A stretch of DNA of 64,000 nucleotides from Berberis thunbergii (Eukaryota > Streptophyta > Magnoliopsida > Ranunculales > Berberidaceae): assembly GCA_003290165.1 (NCBI GenBank), contig QNQO01000512.1, positions 496,001 to 560,000 on the forward strand, written 5' to 3'. This document shows, in pieces, positions 48,701-57,091 of this stretch (within the stretch, counting starts at the first letter, position 1; every line of letters starts with the position of its first letter). Below the pieces are notes generated by a model, which saw only the letters and a list, made by a program, of their open reading frames with translations, did not search any database and was not told where the DNA came from. The position numbers and the translations under genes were made by a program.

Positions 48701-51700
48701 TTCGGTTTAAAATTTTTTAAAACCGGAACCGACCCGAACCGAATTTAAACCGAACCAATCGGTTCGGTCAATTTAATCGGTTTGATCGATTTTTTGTTCA
48801 ACCCTAATGAATTTTTTGCGATAGATCTAGCTTTTTTAAAATGTCATCAAAGTATCGCCTTATCTTTTGAATGTCCAAGGGTCATATATCGCATGCATAT
48901 TGATATTTTTAATGCCTCTTTTGGGTGTTGAGGATCACCTTTTCTATTTGTACGGTCCTCAAATTCTCATCAATAAATTGTGACCTTGAAATCATAACCA
49001 ATATATGGAACCGAGTCATTGTTGATATTATCGGAATTGTAAAGCTCAACAATCTCGATGTAGAGTCCGAAGCTCCAAGCCTCTACTCTGATTGTATGAG
49101 TACTTAAAAATATAAAGAAATAATAAATCTATAATACAAAAGGGAAAAGCTTGGTTAAGGAGTTGAGAGGTGTAGTTCACTTTAAAAGAGTATATTTGCA
49201 AATACAACTCTTTCCAAAAGTCACGTTTTCCCATCAACCGTTGAGATCAGAATGAACAGATTATATCTTTGACCAGTAAGAGTATGTTTATAAATACAAC
49301 TCTTTCCAAAAGTCAATTTTTTATCCAGATACCAGAATACACATATGAGATTAACGCTTCACAAACAATTGGCCCTTTGGAAATCATTGTATTATTTTTG
49401 TTTACAAAACATCTCTTCTTCCCGCTCTTCTAATTCCTTTTCTCCAATTTCTTTTTTTTTTGTGGTTTTGGTATGACTGAACACTGAAGGAGTTGAGGAC
49501 TGATAGGAAGGAGAGAAGATCAATAAATTATTCCAGTGTGAATACAGCTTGTGAAGGATTTTGAGGATTAGTCTTAGAAACCAAGATTAAAAAAGCTCAT
49601 GTTGCAATATTGCAGAGGCCTTCCCAAGGATTTTAAATTTGTTCAATATTTTCAATGTGAATATATGGATTATTCAAATATAATGTATGGGTTATGGGTT
49701 GCATTGTATGGAAGTTGAAGCTGAAGGAAAGAATTTTTGAATTGTTTTCTTGATTCCTTCAAATTACACATTTTGTTGTTGCTGCCTTGCATGACATGTA
49801 TACTATGTAGTTTATATGAATTTCTAATTCAGAGTTATCCTTTTGGATTCTTTGTTTGACATCACTGTTCTACATGTATATTATCTTTGGATATGAATTT
49901 GATTTGATAATAACTAATGGAGAAAAATCAGGAAATTTTAATTCTCAAGTTTCTTGAATTTATGTCAGATGGAATAATGATGTCGGGTTTTTTTTCATAC
50001 TGTTAACTATATAATTTTTTTTATTAGTACATTTGTTCTCCACTAAAGAAGGAGAGAATGACGACTGACAATGTCACTGTTATATACGAAAATTTCAATA
50101 TATTGGATTTGTTTTCAGTGTCTGGGTAAGCATCTTTGTTTGATTGTGCAACATTATTGTCTTGGAGTAAGAAGCAATTTTCACCGACTCAATGTATCTA
50201 TGCATACGGTTGATAAAAAGCCAAATAAATTACATTGCTACACAACAATTGGGAATTGAGAAGCAATATTAATCACTTAGTAGTTAACCACAATCAATTT
50301 TTATAAAGTTGTTTGAAAATTTTTGGTTTAATATTCCATAATACCTAATTTAGAGTTGTCTTAAAAAATTAAAGCAAGTCAGCATGTGCAACGAACGCGT
50401 TTAAAAGCTAACAATAAATAATAACAAATCAGATAGTTTATTTTATCCATTTCTGTTCTTGTACAAGGGTGTCTGATGAAGAAAATTTGTTATTTACAGG
50501 GGCGAATGTGATGTATATGTTCAAGACAAAAGGTGAAGTGTATAATTAATCTTAAGAAGTTTCCCCCACAGTTCAAAGTTTGATAAAATATCAAAGCTTC
50601 CTAGTCATCCTCCTTTATATTCATCTCGGGACAATTTGTGAATCTGCCTTGTCCAGATCCTAGGCTAAGCTCAATTTAAATGTGTGAACATAAGGGTCTG
50701 AAATGCAACATTCTCAGGTACGCCCACAATTAAAAGGGGCAATGTTGTTACCAAATTAGAAGTCAGTCCAAATTTTGATTCTATAGATGTCTCCAATTTT
50801 AAGCAAATCATATCCTAACTGCTACAGCGTCCTCAGGAGTGTTCCTACATCTTATCCTATTCCTTGTGTTCTGTCACTGATCATTCTCATTGCGACTGAA
50901 ATAATGTCCCTCTCTTCAAAAAACAGAAATGTTCTGGCCCTTGTCCCATTTGTAAATTTTTCTGTTCAAGCTTTATCTCATTCTTACTGTGCTTTCTTGG
51001 CTTTTATTCTGGCTTAAGTTGCAGGTGCCCCCTAAACGATCCTTGCTGGGAAAGATATTACGAAAGAATAGTATTGGAGATGTGGTTTCTCTTTCAGTCG
51101 GGTGGGAGGTGGATTGTTATCTTCACAATTCACCGTAACACATAATAGAGATAGCAGCACCGCTAAGGCACTAACATGTCAGCTATACTCAAAACACATG
51201 AGGTTCAAGGTTGATATCACGTTGCACTTGTTGTCAAAATAAATACTGGTGTACCATTTTTATGCCTAACGGCTACTAAATCTTGGTTTTTCACTTCAAC
51301 TTGAAGAGAACAATGCATTCTGATTGTTACATTACATGTAAAGGTCTGAATACCTCCACCGCTAGCTTCCCCTTTATTTCCCATCATGGCATGTTTCCTA
51401 ATCTGAGGTGTTCACTATATGACCTTAGGCAGTTCCTTGTGCATGACCAGACATGAAAATTTTCTGTCTAATATGGTCAGTTTAGTTTTCATTAAATGTG
51501 AAAAATGATAATCTCTTCTTTTTTTTCCATTTCAATGGAAAACAATAGCATTACCTGTTTGTGGATTGGTATCATTCTGGATAGATAACTCAGCAAGTAT
51601 TCAGGCAATGAATGATTATCCCAGCACCCAACTTGAAATAAAGGATCCTAGTCACCTCTGACGTTCTGGAGCATAGCTATCAAAACGTTTATCTTATCAT

Positions 51701-54700
51701 ATATCGAAAACCTAAATTTAACATACATGTATGATAACGTATCGTCTACTGTAAGATACAGTACAAAATTAATATATATTTAAGCAAACAAAAGACATAA
51801 ATAAAACTTATTCAAGCAAGGATGTCCCAAAAACACTTTCACTGATATATTACTCGTGTTACGTATATTAACAAGCTATTGGTTATCATCTATTGACTCA
51901 TTCACGTCACTGACAGTACATCCTTTCATCATCTTATACCGATATATCGTAAGATATATGTACCATATTGATTGGGCTTCAATACGATACATATTGTGTA
52001 TTGTATCGTATTTATTGTAAGATATTAATATTGATAACTATGAGTAATGAGCTAAGCTACCGTTCACATTGTTGTCTTTATTTTATGACACATTATCGAT
52101 CTTTTTCAAGCTATGTTCAACTTGATTCTCATCTTGTTGATATGCCTATTTTGGAAAAATTGGCGCCTAAAGGATTCTTAGTGGTAGTTGGTGGTTAGAA
52201 TCATCCAACTTGTTGGTAGCTGAATTATTCATCTATCATGGATTTAGACATTACTATGTGGTTCGTGTAGTAATTTAGTTTATGCATTCTTCTAAGCACT
52301 GCACAACTAGGTGCCATTGTTTTGAATCCCTTGTACTGAAAAGATGTCCAAGTCGTGAACCCTCTTTACCAACTGATCTACTTCAAGAAACTACACTAGA
52401 CTATGATTGAGGTAACTCAATACGTCGTAAAGTGAGAATTTTTTTTTCCCTTGAGACTAGATAAAATGTCCAGTGAAAAGAAGGGATGAAATAAAATGGA
52501 TACAAAGCGCCTTCTCAGATTGAAGACCCCTAAAAACTTGGGAAAATTGAGAATTAGGACATTGTCCTTGTCAGTCTCACTTCAGTACCTTAAATAAGTA
52601 CCATGCTATTGCACATGGAATTTTTAAGGCAAATGAGAAATAAAACATTTAGTTTCACATGATCAAACCAAACACATTATAGTTGATAGCCACTTTATTT
52701 GCAAAAAAAATAAAATAATAAAATAAAATAAATAAATAAAAATTGTAGGGTTGGCAAATATCACAGGCTATTATGATAGTAGTGGTTGACAATGATTCTC
52801 GTGATTGGGCATGTCTGACATCCCCGTATGCCCTTGCGATAGAATCTTAACCATAATGTGTGCTTATTTCCTGGTATTACACATGTTTTTTGTAGTACGA
52901 TAATTTCACGTGCCTGCCTCAAACTATTAGTACACTTATGTATTGTGTGGGAGACGTTATTTGTATACCTCAATTGGCATGCACATTATAGGTAATATGG
53001 AAGCACATACCATAGCGAGACAGAACTCATTACGCCACCCATTAATGGGGCTGTAGAAGTTATGGCAACATTTATGGGACAAACGGGTTGAAGCTGAAGC
53101 TAAAACTAGTCTCCATAGAAAATAGCACCAATAACAGCAGCAGAGAGGTAACCTTAAATATTCTAGATACATACTTTTATATATTACTAACCTCGAATTG
53201 TTGAAAGTTAGAGTACTCCCCACGGGCTAGCTTCTTCCTTACAGTACCAAAATCCATTGGATGCTCAATAACATCATGGTAGTCCGGAAGCTGTAAAAAA
53301 TCAATAGAAATACAAATTACCGCGTACTCTCTCATAAAATTCAAGTTAACAGCAATATAAATTATGACATAAAAACAAAATCCCATTCATCCAAATACCT
53401 CTTCAGGGTCAACAGGCTCCGCATAAACACCATACGTATCTTTCCTAGCAGATTCAAGGCAAACAAATACGTCATTTAAAGCTTTAAACAAACATATGAT
53501 CCTTCACAGAGAAAGAAGAATTAAACTTAGTCCCTTACTTCTGAAGCTTATCGAGGATCAACTCCAAATGTTTACTGTCTGGTAAGGGAATCCCTGAATG
53601 AGAATCAGTTGGGGTACCTGAACAAATAAAAGAATAAACATAATGGGAGTGAAGAGGGTTAATAGCTGATCTCATGAAAATTGAAGAAGTAGGAAATGGA
53701 ACACAGCCCAGTGACGAAAAACTAACCTGGAACAGAATCTGGCACCCCATGTCTCCCTCCCCTTTTCTGCAAAACCCGAGATTGCAGATTAGTGACAAAA
53801 CCATCATTATCTTAAAAAGTTTATAGACAGAGTGTGTGTATGTATGCGAGTGACAATGAGAGAGAGAGATATGGAGTAGGAGAAGAGAGAAGATTCTGTG
53901 TGGGGTTTGTTGTGACAGTTGACGCGACCGTTAAAACATGGAAATCAATAGAGAGAGAGAGAGAACCAATTAGATAAATGTGAAGAAGGCGAATTCAGCC
54001 GAGCTGAGCTGGACTGGACTGGTAAAAGAGAGATAGAGAGATGACACTTCCCACTCACAAACACGAGACATACATAATAACATACCCCCTGACCCTGTAT
54101 ATCTATCTCTCATAAAAACCTCAACTTTAAAACTGATTTCAACGTAAGAACAAAAACACTCACACTACAGTACTACTAGCAAGTAGTAACTAACACTACC
54201 TTTTTCTGCTCCGAAGATCTGACCACTCGATCATCCTCTGAATCATCGTCGCCAATTCTCCTCTTCTTAAATGGCTTCTTATTATTATCTTCTTCTTCTT
54301 CTCCCCCACCATAGGAAGAAGAGGAAGGAGGTGAGTCAGCAGCTTGGGCGACGTAGTTATGTCTATCACAACGACTCAATGAGTCGACTCGGGCGGCTGG
54401 ACTCGGTACTATAGTAGCAGTAGTTTGCGGCAACTTGAGAACCAGCTTGAGCTTCTTCTGTCTCCTCCTCTCGTTTTCCTCTTCCTCTTCCTCTTCCTCT
54501 TCGACGTGCAACTCCTCTTTTTCGTCTTCGTAATCCAAATCATCGTAAAAGTCGCCGATGTAAGTGATGCTCCGCCGCCTGGTGCTTCGGCGAAGGTCAG
54601 ATTCCGAACGCAGCGGAGGAGATGGAGATCGGTGGCGGCGATGTTGGGGGGTCAGATCTGTCTTTGACGGGCGTCCTTTCTTCTTCCTTCTCCTCTTAGA

Positions 54701-54727
54701 TGATGATGATGATGAGATTTTTCCCAT
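28883..54727 (-). CDS. Plant bromodomain protein gene (BRD1/2/13 type), nine exons with three frameshifts
   Basis: Encodes a nuclear acetyl-lysine reader related to the Arabidopsis bromodomain proteins BRD1, BRD2 and BRD13, subunits of BRM-type SWI/SNF remodelling complexes. Exons: 54727-54200, 53766-53727, 53617-53539, 53444-53399, 53290-53192, 32862-32794, 32693-32331, 30727-30588, 30506-28883. All have GT/AG borders; the acceptors of exons 7 and 8 are the least certain. The N-terminus has a basic AT-hook-like block (KRRRKKKGRPSK, residues 11-22), an acidic stretch (59-86) and a second basic block. The bromodomain spans about residues 195-300 with the ZA-loop PMDF and the acetyl-lysine Asn in NAMQYN (N278). 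The C-terminal half is Ser/Gln-rich and ends PDLALQL. Three 1-nt losses (about 32,377, 30,070 and 29,441) break the frame; allowing for them the product is about 996 residues, near the ~916 of BRD13. Intron 5 is 20.3 kb. Confidence 0.85.
30728..32330 (-). other. Bromodomain gene intron 7 (1.6 kb)
   Basis: Its donor GTACAATG starts at 32,330. It contains a (TA)n tract at 31,908-31,932 and a locally repeated motif (tgttaatttc(a/g)tatactaataatta) at 31,980-32,110. An open frame of 62 codons at 31,691-31,879 shows no known domain and is not supported as a gene. Confidence 0.65.
32331..32862 (-). CDS. Bromodomain gene exons 6-7 (second half of the bromodomain), frameshift in exon 7
   Basis: Exon 6 (32862-32794) encodes NDVFLICSNAMQYNAPETIY then FKQ and contains the acetyl-lysine-binding Asn. 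Exon 7 (32693-32331) begins ALSIQELARKKLHRIRVEIE and continues through a Ser/Thr/Lys-rich linker. A 24-bp tandem duplication at 32,395-32,450 gives NIDRQRPSNIDRH. Near 32,376-32,379 the frame is lost: one reading ends GNGNFP-stop, while the continuation SLTESKAEKAEEQISG lies one base out. One extra base in the local run would restore it and fit the exon 8 phase. The donor is TCAG|GTACAATG. Confidence 0.8.
33405..34157 (+). repeat. 5' LTR of copy 1, with 42-bp G-box repeats
   Basis: It starts TGGAAGCCAAAAATAATCC and ends TTTGCATCCA. It contains many short aagttacaaccatcaac-like repeats (33,635-33,750), then four ~42-bp units each with agttg(g/a)ctcccgac. Three of these carry cacgtgtc (33,829, 33,871 and 33,913), a G-box/ABRE-like core. 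A TATA-like ctataatta follows near 33,945. Confidence 0.8.
34560..35780 (+). pseudogene. gag remnant of copy 1
   Basis: Homologous to the better preserved gag of copy 2. The core is readable at 35,298-35,489 (VFAMTSKGVTQDWFHTLNLQ, then NNFGDFSLVFTKEYSS) and continues after a stop as NFITRFKAERASINGCDNKI. Such retrotransposon gag domains normally form the particle. Frameshifts upstream and downstream make it inactive. Confidence 0.7.
35863..35922 (+). pseudogene. Integrase fragment, copy 1
   Basis: Reads RRIIIVATNQFTKWTEAKAS then a stop. It matches the integrase core block with F-T-K-W-x-E-A found in plant gypsy elements. It lies directly after gag, ahead of the RNase H fragment, which is the reverse of the normal order. 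Copy 2 has the same fragment. Confidence 0.6.
36130..36840. repeat. Tandem repeats in copy 1 interior
   Basis: Units of roughly 120 bp and shorter contain agcatctta(c/t)t(c/t)a, ggactacttaaatc(c/t)g, gtttagtcaa(g/a)tggtca and cctcagtagaggatggcac. The anchor catctta occurs near 36,350, 36,468, 36,591 and 36,790. The corresponding array in copy 2 is at 42,370-42,790 with different unit lengths. Confidence 0.7.
36843..37153. mobile_element. 311-bp CACTA-type MITE in copy 1
   Basis: The left end is cactaaccaaattggcat and the right end is the inverse of cactacatcaaattgacat. Similarity of the two ends continues for about 70 bp, so the element can fold back. The flanks are gaa (36,840-36,842) and aaa (37,154-37,156), compatible with a 3-bp duplication. 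Copy 2 lacks it at the same site (near 42,795), giving an empty-site comparison. Confidence 0.75.
37380..37834 (+). pseudogene. RT-connection / RNase H fragment, copy 1
   Basis: ALIRKDHQKK near 37,410 and then IKAQVLADFIAESTLSSARE (from about 37,500) match the RT-RNase H connection of Tat elements (IKxQxLADFIAE). VLYTPNGTMVEQIITLGSKA then SNNKAEYEVLLVGLRHLVD near 37,700-37,815 is RNase H, with the conserved N-N-x-A-E-Y-E. The reverse transcriptase core itself is absent. Confidence 0.7.
38252..38916 (+). repeat. 3' LTR of copy 1
   Basis: It starts TGTGGAGGCCAAAAATAATC and ends TTTGCAACCA. A TATA box (tataaata) lies at 38,709-38,716. It is homologous to 33,405-34,157 and 44,428-45,080 but lacks the expanded 42-bp G-box units of the left LTR. 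Confidence 0.82.
38972..39305 (+). repeat. Truncated left LTR of copy 2
   Basis: It starts TGTGGAAGCCAAAAATAATC and matches 44,428-44,770 of the right LTR. It then jumps directly into gag-region sequence equivalent to 34,560 in copy 1. Confidence 0.75.
39322..40500 (+). pseudogene. gag of copy 2, with a nonsense codon
   Basis: An open frame of 260 codons begins MSEPRQTTHRRLPADHAHRS. It has a low-complexity basic N-terminal part (residues 1-165) and then the retrotransposon gag core. Core blocks include PPPAKFTIPTFTPFKEDFDP, ERHLKHFRSLMILHKNYDPL and MCNIFAMTLQ. A TGA at 40,102 replaces the GGA present in copy 1 (SKGVTQDWFHTL). Beyond it the core continues with frameshifts (SLRDFIKRFKAERASINECD and MAERYALCDYENN). 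Upstream deletion of the LTR/leader means the natural start is probably lost. It is the best preserved coding segment in the intron but is dead. Confidence 0.75.
40620..40682 (+). pseudogene. Integrase fragment, copy 2
   Basis: Reads MMIVATDHFTKWTEAEAS then a stop. It is the same short integrase core piece in the same place as in copy 1, showing that the rearranged structure predates both copies. Confidence 0.6.
40953..42266. mobile_element. 1.3-kb non-autonomous hAT element with perfect 8-bp TSD
   Basis: The ends are caaggatgcacggactc and the inverse of caaggatgcaccgactc (one mismatch in 17). Both flanks carry acctcaac (40,945-40,952 and 42,267-42,274), an 8-bp duplication as hAT transposases make. 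Subterminal zones are rich in gactcgg, gacacg and gtgtctgaccgagtc motifs. The middle has a run of gtcgaaatcgaccgaaccctctctct-type repeats (41,750-41,960). No transposase is encoded. Short open frames inside are repeat-driven. Confidence 0.85.
42370..42790. repeat. Tandem repeats in copy 2 interior
   Basis: Three units of ~140-155 bp anchored by catcttactcaagacta at about 42,449, 42,589 and 42,740, corresponding to the array in copy 1. The units contain cagtagaggat and gtttaagttta. Confidence 0.7.
43117..43235 (+). pseudogene. RT-connection fragment, copy 2
   Basis: Reads VVSNEAVSSVLISKELEAQL and PPRCLLKTHEMGDR. It matches the connection segment after the RT thumb of Tat elements (typically xVSxxAVSAVLVREE). 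The palm with the catalytic aspartates is missing. Confidence 0.6.
43257..43667. mobile_element. 411-bp TIR insertion in copy 2 (probably hAT-like)
   Basis: Absent from copy 1. The flanks share actggcc (43,250-43,256 and 43,668-43,674), extendable to 8 bp with one mismatch. The ends are imperfect inverted copies: gctatgcagttaatgc with aaaatcggtcgtaaa, against the inverse tgctattaatgc with aaaatcgtcctaaa. Confidence 0.5.
43670..44120 (+). pseudogene. RNase H remnant with ~100-bp tandem triplication, copy 2
   Basis: The segment starting c(t/c)gg(c/t)cga, then ggctcaag and caaagtc(a/g)g(c/t)cag(c/t)a occurs three times (about 43,670, 43,779 and 43,871). The last copy opens the frame MTVIKAQVLANFMVKFFPTS, the same RNase H entry block as in copy 1, then degrades by about 44,120. 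Confidence 0.55.
44428..45080 (+). repeat. 3' LTR of copy 2
   Basis: It starts TGTGGGAGCCAAAAATAATC and ends TTTGCATCCA. A TATA box (tataaata) lies at 44,822-44,829. It contains short aagttacaac(c/t)ac repeats. Confidence 0.83.
45081..48448. other. Intron 5 interior, unassigned
   Basis: No gene or bounded element was recognised. A small duplication of gggcatcttggttattctca, with a partial third copy, lies at 45,620-45,715. An isolated GC-rich patch with cgctagctagcc and gctctcgctcgctttgctc lies at 47,030-47,105. A (A)n run is at 45,838-45,857. Confidence 0.45.
48449..48806. mobile_element. 358-bp hAT-type MITE with perfect 8-bp TSD
   Basis: The ends are tagggttgaa and ttcaacccta. The flanks atgaattt at 48,441-48,448 and 48,807-48,814 are identical 8-bp duplications. 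The interior is made of cggttcggt/aaaccgaa/aatcgaaccgac motifs in both orientations around an AT-rich core. It has no coding capacity. It is clearly a complete insertion. Confidence 0.85.
48815..51671. other. Intron 5 interior, unassigned
   Basis: No exon or bounded transposon was recognised. A duplicated segment (agagtat(a/g)ttt then aaatacaactctttccaaaa) occurs at about 49,187 and 49,279. Short frames lack domains. Confidence 0.4.
51672..52042. mobile_element. ~370-bp TIR element (MITE-like)
   Basis: The left end catagctatcaaaacg and the right end, inverse of catagttatcaatatt, are imperfect inverted repeats. The interior has repeated (g)atatatcgtaag/tatcgtat(t) motifs. No convincing target duplication was seen, so the family is not assigned. 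Confidence 0.45.
52043..53191. other. Intron 5 interior next to exon 5
   Basis: No gene or transposon end was recognised. A low-complexity (aaat)n tract lies at 52,701-52,742. The remainder is ordinary AT-rich intron up to the donor at 53,191. Confidence 0.5.
53192..53766 (-). CDS. Bromodomain gene exons 2-5 (first half of the bromodomain)
   Basis: Exon 2 (53766-53727) encodes KRGGRHGVPDSVPG. Exon 3 (53617-53539) encodes TPTDSHSGIPLPDSKHLELI plus LDKLQK, the start of helix Z. Exon 4 (53444-53399) encodes KDTYGVYAEPVDPEE. Exon 5 (53290-53192) encodes LPDYHDVIEHPMDFGTVRKK and LARGEYSNFQQFE, covering the ZA loop and helix A. The separating introns are 109, 94 and 108 bp. Phases (1, 2, 0, 0) agree across every junction, which strongly supports the model. 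The donor of exon 5 is TTCGAG|GTTAG. Confidence 0.85.
54200..54727 (-). CDS. Bromodomain gene exon 1
   Basis: The ATG at 54,727 opens 176 codons to a donor AAAAAG|GTAGTG at 54,200/54,199, phase 0. It encodes MGKISSSSSSKRRRKKKGRP, an SP-rich and Arg-rich part, the RRRSITYIGDFYDDLDYEDE block, a run of about nine Glu, and a second basic cluster (KKPFKKRRIGDDD) likely to be a nuclear localisation signal. This ATG was chosen because the G-R-P-S-K-x-D-L motif sits close to the N-terminus in plant homologues and no upstream in-frame start fits. There are no stops or frameshifts. Antisense frames over this exon are shadows of its codon bias. Confidence 0.85.
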
Positions 54728-55371
54728 TTTTTCTCACTCTTCTCTTTCTCTCTCTTCTTACAGCTTAAAACAAGAGGAAGAGGGAGTAGAGGACGACGCA
54801 CACTCTCTTTCTTTTTTCTTTTTTCTTTTTTCTTTTTTCTTTTTTATTTTTTACTTCGCTTTCTTTTCTTCGATGGGGTCCCGAATCTAGCTCCGAAGCT
54901 AATCAGGTTCGGAGTATAGCTGAGGTTCGATCGATCCAAGGGGATTGGGACGGACGGCGTTAATCTGGACGTTAAAAGGCCACCTTTTTGCCCCTTGGAA
55001 TGCTTAGAGGCGAGTGTCTGGATGTGCTGCCCGTGATAACGGTGTTTATCAGAAGGTGAGAAGCAGATGAGTGAGTTATTTGGGATTTTGGTGTGGGAGG
55101 GAGTAGAGGAACATTTTGTTATGGTAGTGGCGGACTGGCCTCACTAGTGTGGCTTTGATTTGACTAAACAAATAGAGATGGAAGTTTTTGTTGAAACTTA
55201 GAAATTGAGCACTATTGGTTTTTTGAGAAGAGCAAGAGGGGTTTGCTTGTGAGTTTTGAGTAAGAGGGGGTTTGCTTGTGAGTTTTGTTTTGGACTTTGT
55301 AATACGGAAAGTTGGTAGGTGGGTGGGAGGAATCATGGTAGATTATTTGAGGTATTCACTTTAAATGCAAA
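54728..55371 (-). promoter_or_regulatory. Presumed 5' UTR and promoter region of the bromodomain gene
   Basis: Upstream of the ATG (minus strand) lies a GA-rich leader, seen as ctctctt/cttttttctttttt tracts at 54,740-54,845 on the plus strand. A GC-richer stretch follows at 54,880-55,050. No convincing TATA box was identified. Assignment rests on position only. Confidence 0.45.
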
Positions 55372-55560
55372 CAGGAATTCTAAATGTCGAGGAAACCAGC
55401 GAGGGACGGGATGTGGCGGGGTGGGAGCCGTCCACTCCGCTCGAGATGCGTGCCGCCATTTTTGATGCACGTATCTCGAGCGAGGTGAACGGTCCCCACC
55501 CCGCCACGTCACGTCCCTCGCCCGTTTCCTCGCCCGTTCCCTCGACATTAAGAACTGCTC
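55372..55560. mobile_element. 189-bp Mutator-type hairpin MITE, copy A
   Basis: Long inverted arms (taaatgtcgagg with gatgtggcggggtggga, answered by the inverse on the right) fold almost the whole element into a hairpin with a short loop near 55,457-55,467. The flanks aaatgcaaa (55,363-55,371 and 55,561-55,569) are an exact 9-bp duplication, the size made by Mutator-like transposases. It is GC-rich compared with its surroundings. It is the same length as copy B. Confidence 0.85.
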
Positions 55561-55569
55561 AAATGCAAA

Positions 55570-56704
55570 TAACCAAAACTCACTCTCGCTCTCGATTGAC
55601 TTTATCATTGCTGAATGAAAATCTCTAGAGAGCCTGAAAGCATTGATTTGTGCTCTAAATGGTGGTCTCCAATTTTTCATATCTATCAAAAGAATGGTAA
55701 ACTGTTTACGATCGTTTGCGAACCACTCTCCCAAATACAATCGGTGCTTTGGGGCCAGGCTTTTTGCTAAATTTTGTATACATTTCTGCCATTAATCAAA
55801 GTTAACTTAAGGAGCAAGTTTGAATATTATAAAATTAGTTAGCTAAATTCTACGTGCGCATGCGGATATTCGGGATTTTTTATTTTATTATAATAATTTA
55901 ATAATAAGCAAAAATTATTATTGAATTTCTAGATAAAATAAATATTTTTAATTTTAATATCGATGTATAGTTTATAAATTATTAGGGACCTTCAAATAAG
56001 TTATATTAGTGGCTTATGTATAATTAATCAATATTTTAGAAATGCTTATTTTGATTGTAAAAGTACGAATGTGAAGGGCAAAAAGTTGGTCGTAAAGGTT
56101 TTTTTTATAATTTATAGATAATATGGGGCTTCAAATAAATGATGTTACGAGCTTAGGTATAATTTATCAATGTTTAAGAGGGGTGACGTTTGATTGTAAA
56201 AAAATATTAAATTTGGAGAAAAAATGAGAAATTCAAAAGTTAGGTGTAAGCTTTATTTATAGATAAAATAATAATTTTTAATTTTAATGTCTATGTATAG
56301 TGTATAAATTATTAAAGAACTTCCAATAAATTATGTTAGGGCCTTAGGTATAATTAATAAATGTTTAAAGATGTTGATTTTGACTGTAAATAGTCTGAAT
56401 TTGGGAGGGTAAAATTGTCTAATAGTATTTTCATTTCAAAGACGCAAACCCTCATTGTCAGTGTTAATCTACCTATTGATTTTACTTGTAAATACTAATA
56501 AATTAGAGGGAAAATGGAAAATGAAAGTTAAAGTAGGCGACAAATCATTGATCACTTTTAAGTTTGATATTATTATATTCAAAAGTACACTACTACCCTT
56601 GATCTTTGTTCATCCATTTCTTGGTTTTAATTGCAAAAAAAAAAATGAAACTAGGAGGCCATTTTTTAAAACCAAAAAATCATCATTGTTCATCATCATA
56701 ATTT
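55570..56704. other. AT-rich region with diverged tandem units
   Basis: Three diverged units marked by (c/g/a)cttc(a/c)aataa then tta(g/t)gtataatt(a/t)at(c/a)aat start near 55,989, 56,128 and 56,319. No gene is supported. Blocks similar to 56,480-56,540 recur at 58,540-58,600. Confidence 0.45.
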
Positions 56705-56893
56705 TTAGGTTTTTTTTAGTTTGGCACTCATTAGTTTATACCTATTAGAGTTTGACCATCGTCTTAAAAACTATTTGAGTTTAACTCTCATTTTCGGACG
56801 GAACTATTAAGTCAACGTCATTGATTGGTCAAATCATTTTTCAGACTCTTTTGCCCCTGCCTTAAGTTAAGATGAGAAGTGTGTTTTCTCCCA

Positions 56894-57082
56894 CAGAAAT
56901 TCTAAATGTCGAGGAATTGGGCGAGGAAATGAGCGAGGGGAGGGAGGTGGCGGGATGGGAACCGTCCATCTCCCTCGAGATGTGTGCTGTCTTTTTCGGC
57001 ACGCACATCCCAAGGGAAGTGGACGGTCCCCATCCCGCCACCTCCTTCCCCTCGCTCATTTCCTCGCCATGTAGAACTTCTC
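56894..57082. mobile_element. 189-bp Mutator-type hairpin MITE, copy B
   Basis: Same structure and same length as copy A: cagaaattctaaatgtcgag on the left, the inverse of gagaagttctacatggcgag on the right. The 9-bp flanks tttctccca at 56,885-56,893 and 57,083-57,091 are identical. The arms contain ggaggtggcgggatggga and its complement. Confidence 0.87.
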
Positions 57083-57091
57083 TTTCTCCCA

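Larger units (their letters stand above)
32863..53191 (-). other. Giant 20.3-kb intron 5 of the bromodomain gene
   Basis: The donor is at 53,191 (GAG|GTTAGTAA) and the acceptor at 32,863 (tcattgcag|AACGATG). The two flanking exons join in frame inside the bromodomain (FQQFE|NDVFLICSNAMQYN). The intron is filled with two Tat-derived LTR elements, nested DNA transposons and unassigned AT-rich DNA. No other host gene is visible inside it. Confidence 0.8.

Noticed and set aside
54425..54890. Plus-strand frames of 80 and 108 codons
   Set aside because: They are antisense to exon 1 and the leader of the bromodomain gene and consist of Leu/Phe runs mirroring the Glu- and Lys-coding tracts.
55333..55740. 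135-codon minus-strand frame
   Set aside because: It crosses the 189-bp hairpin MITE and its flanks; the codons come from the MITE arms.
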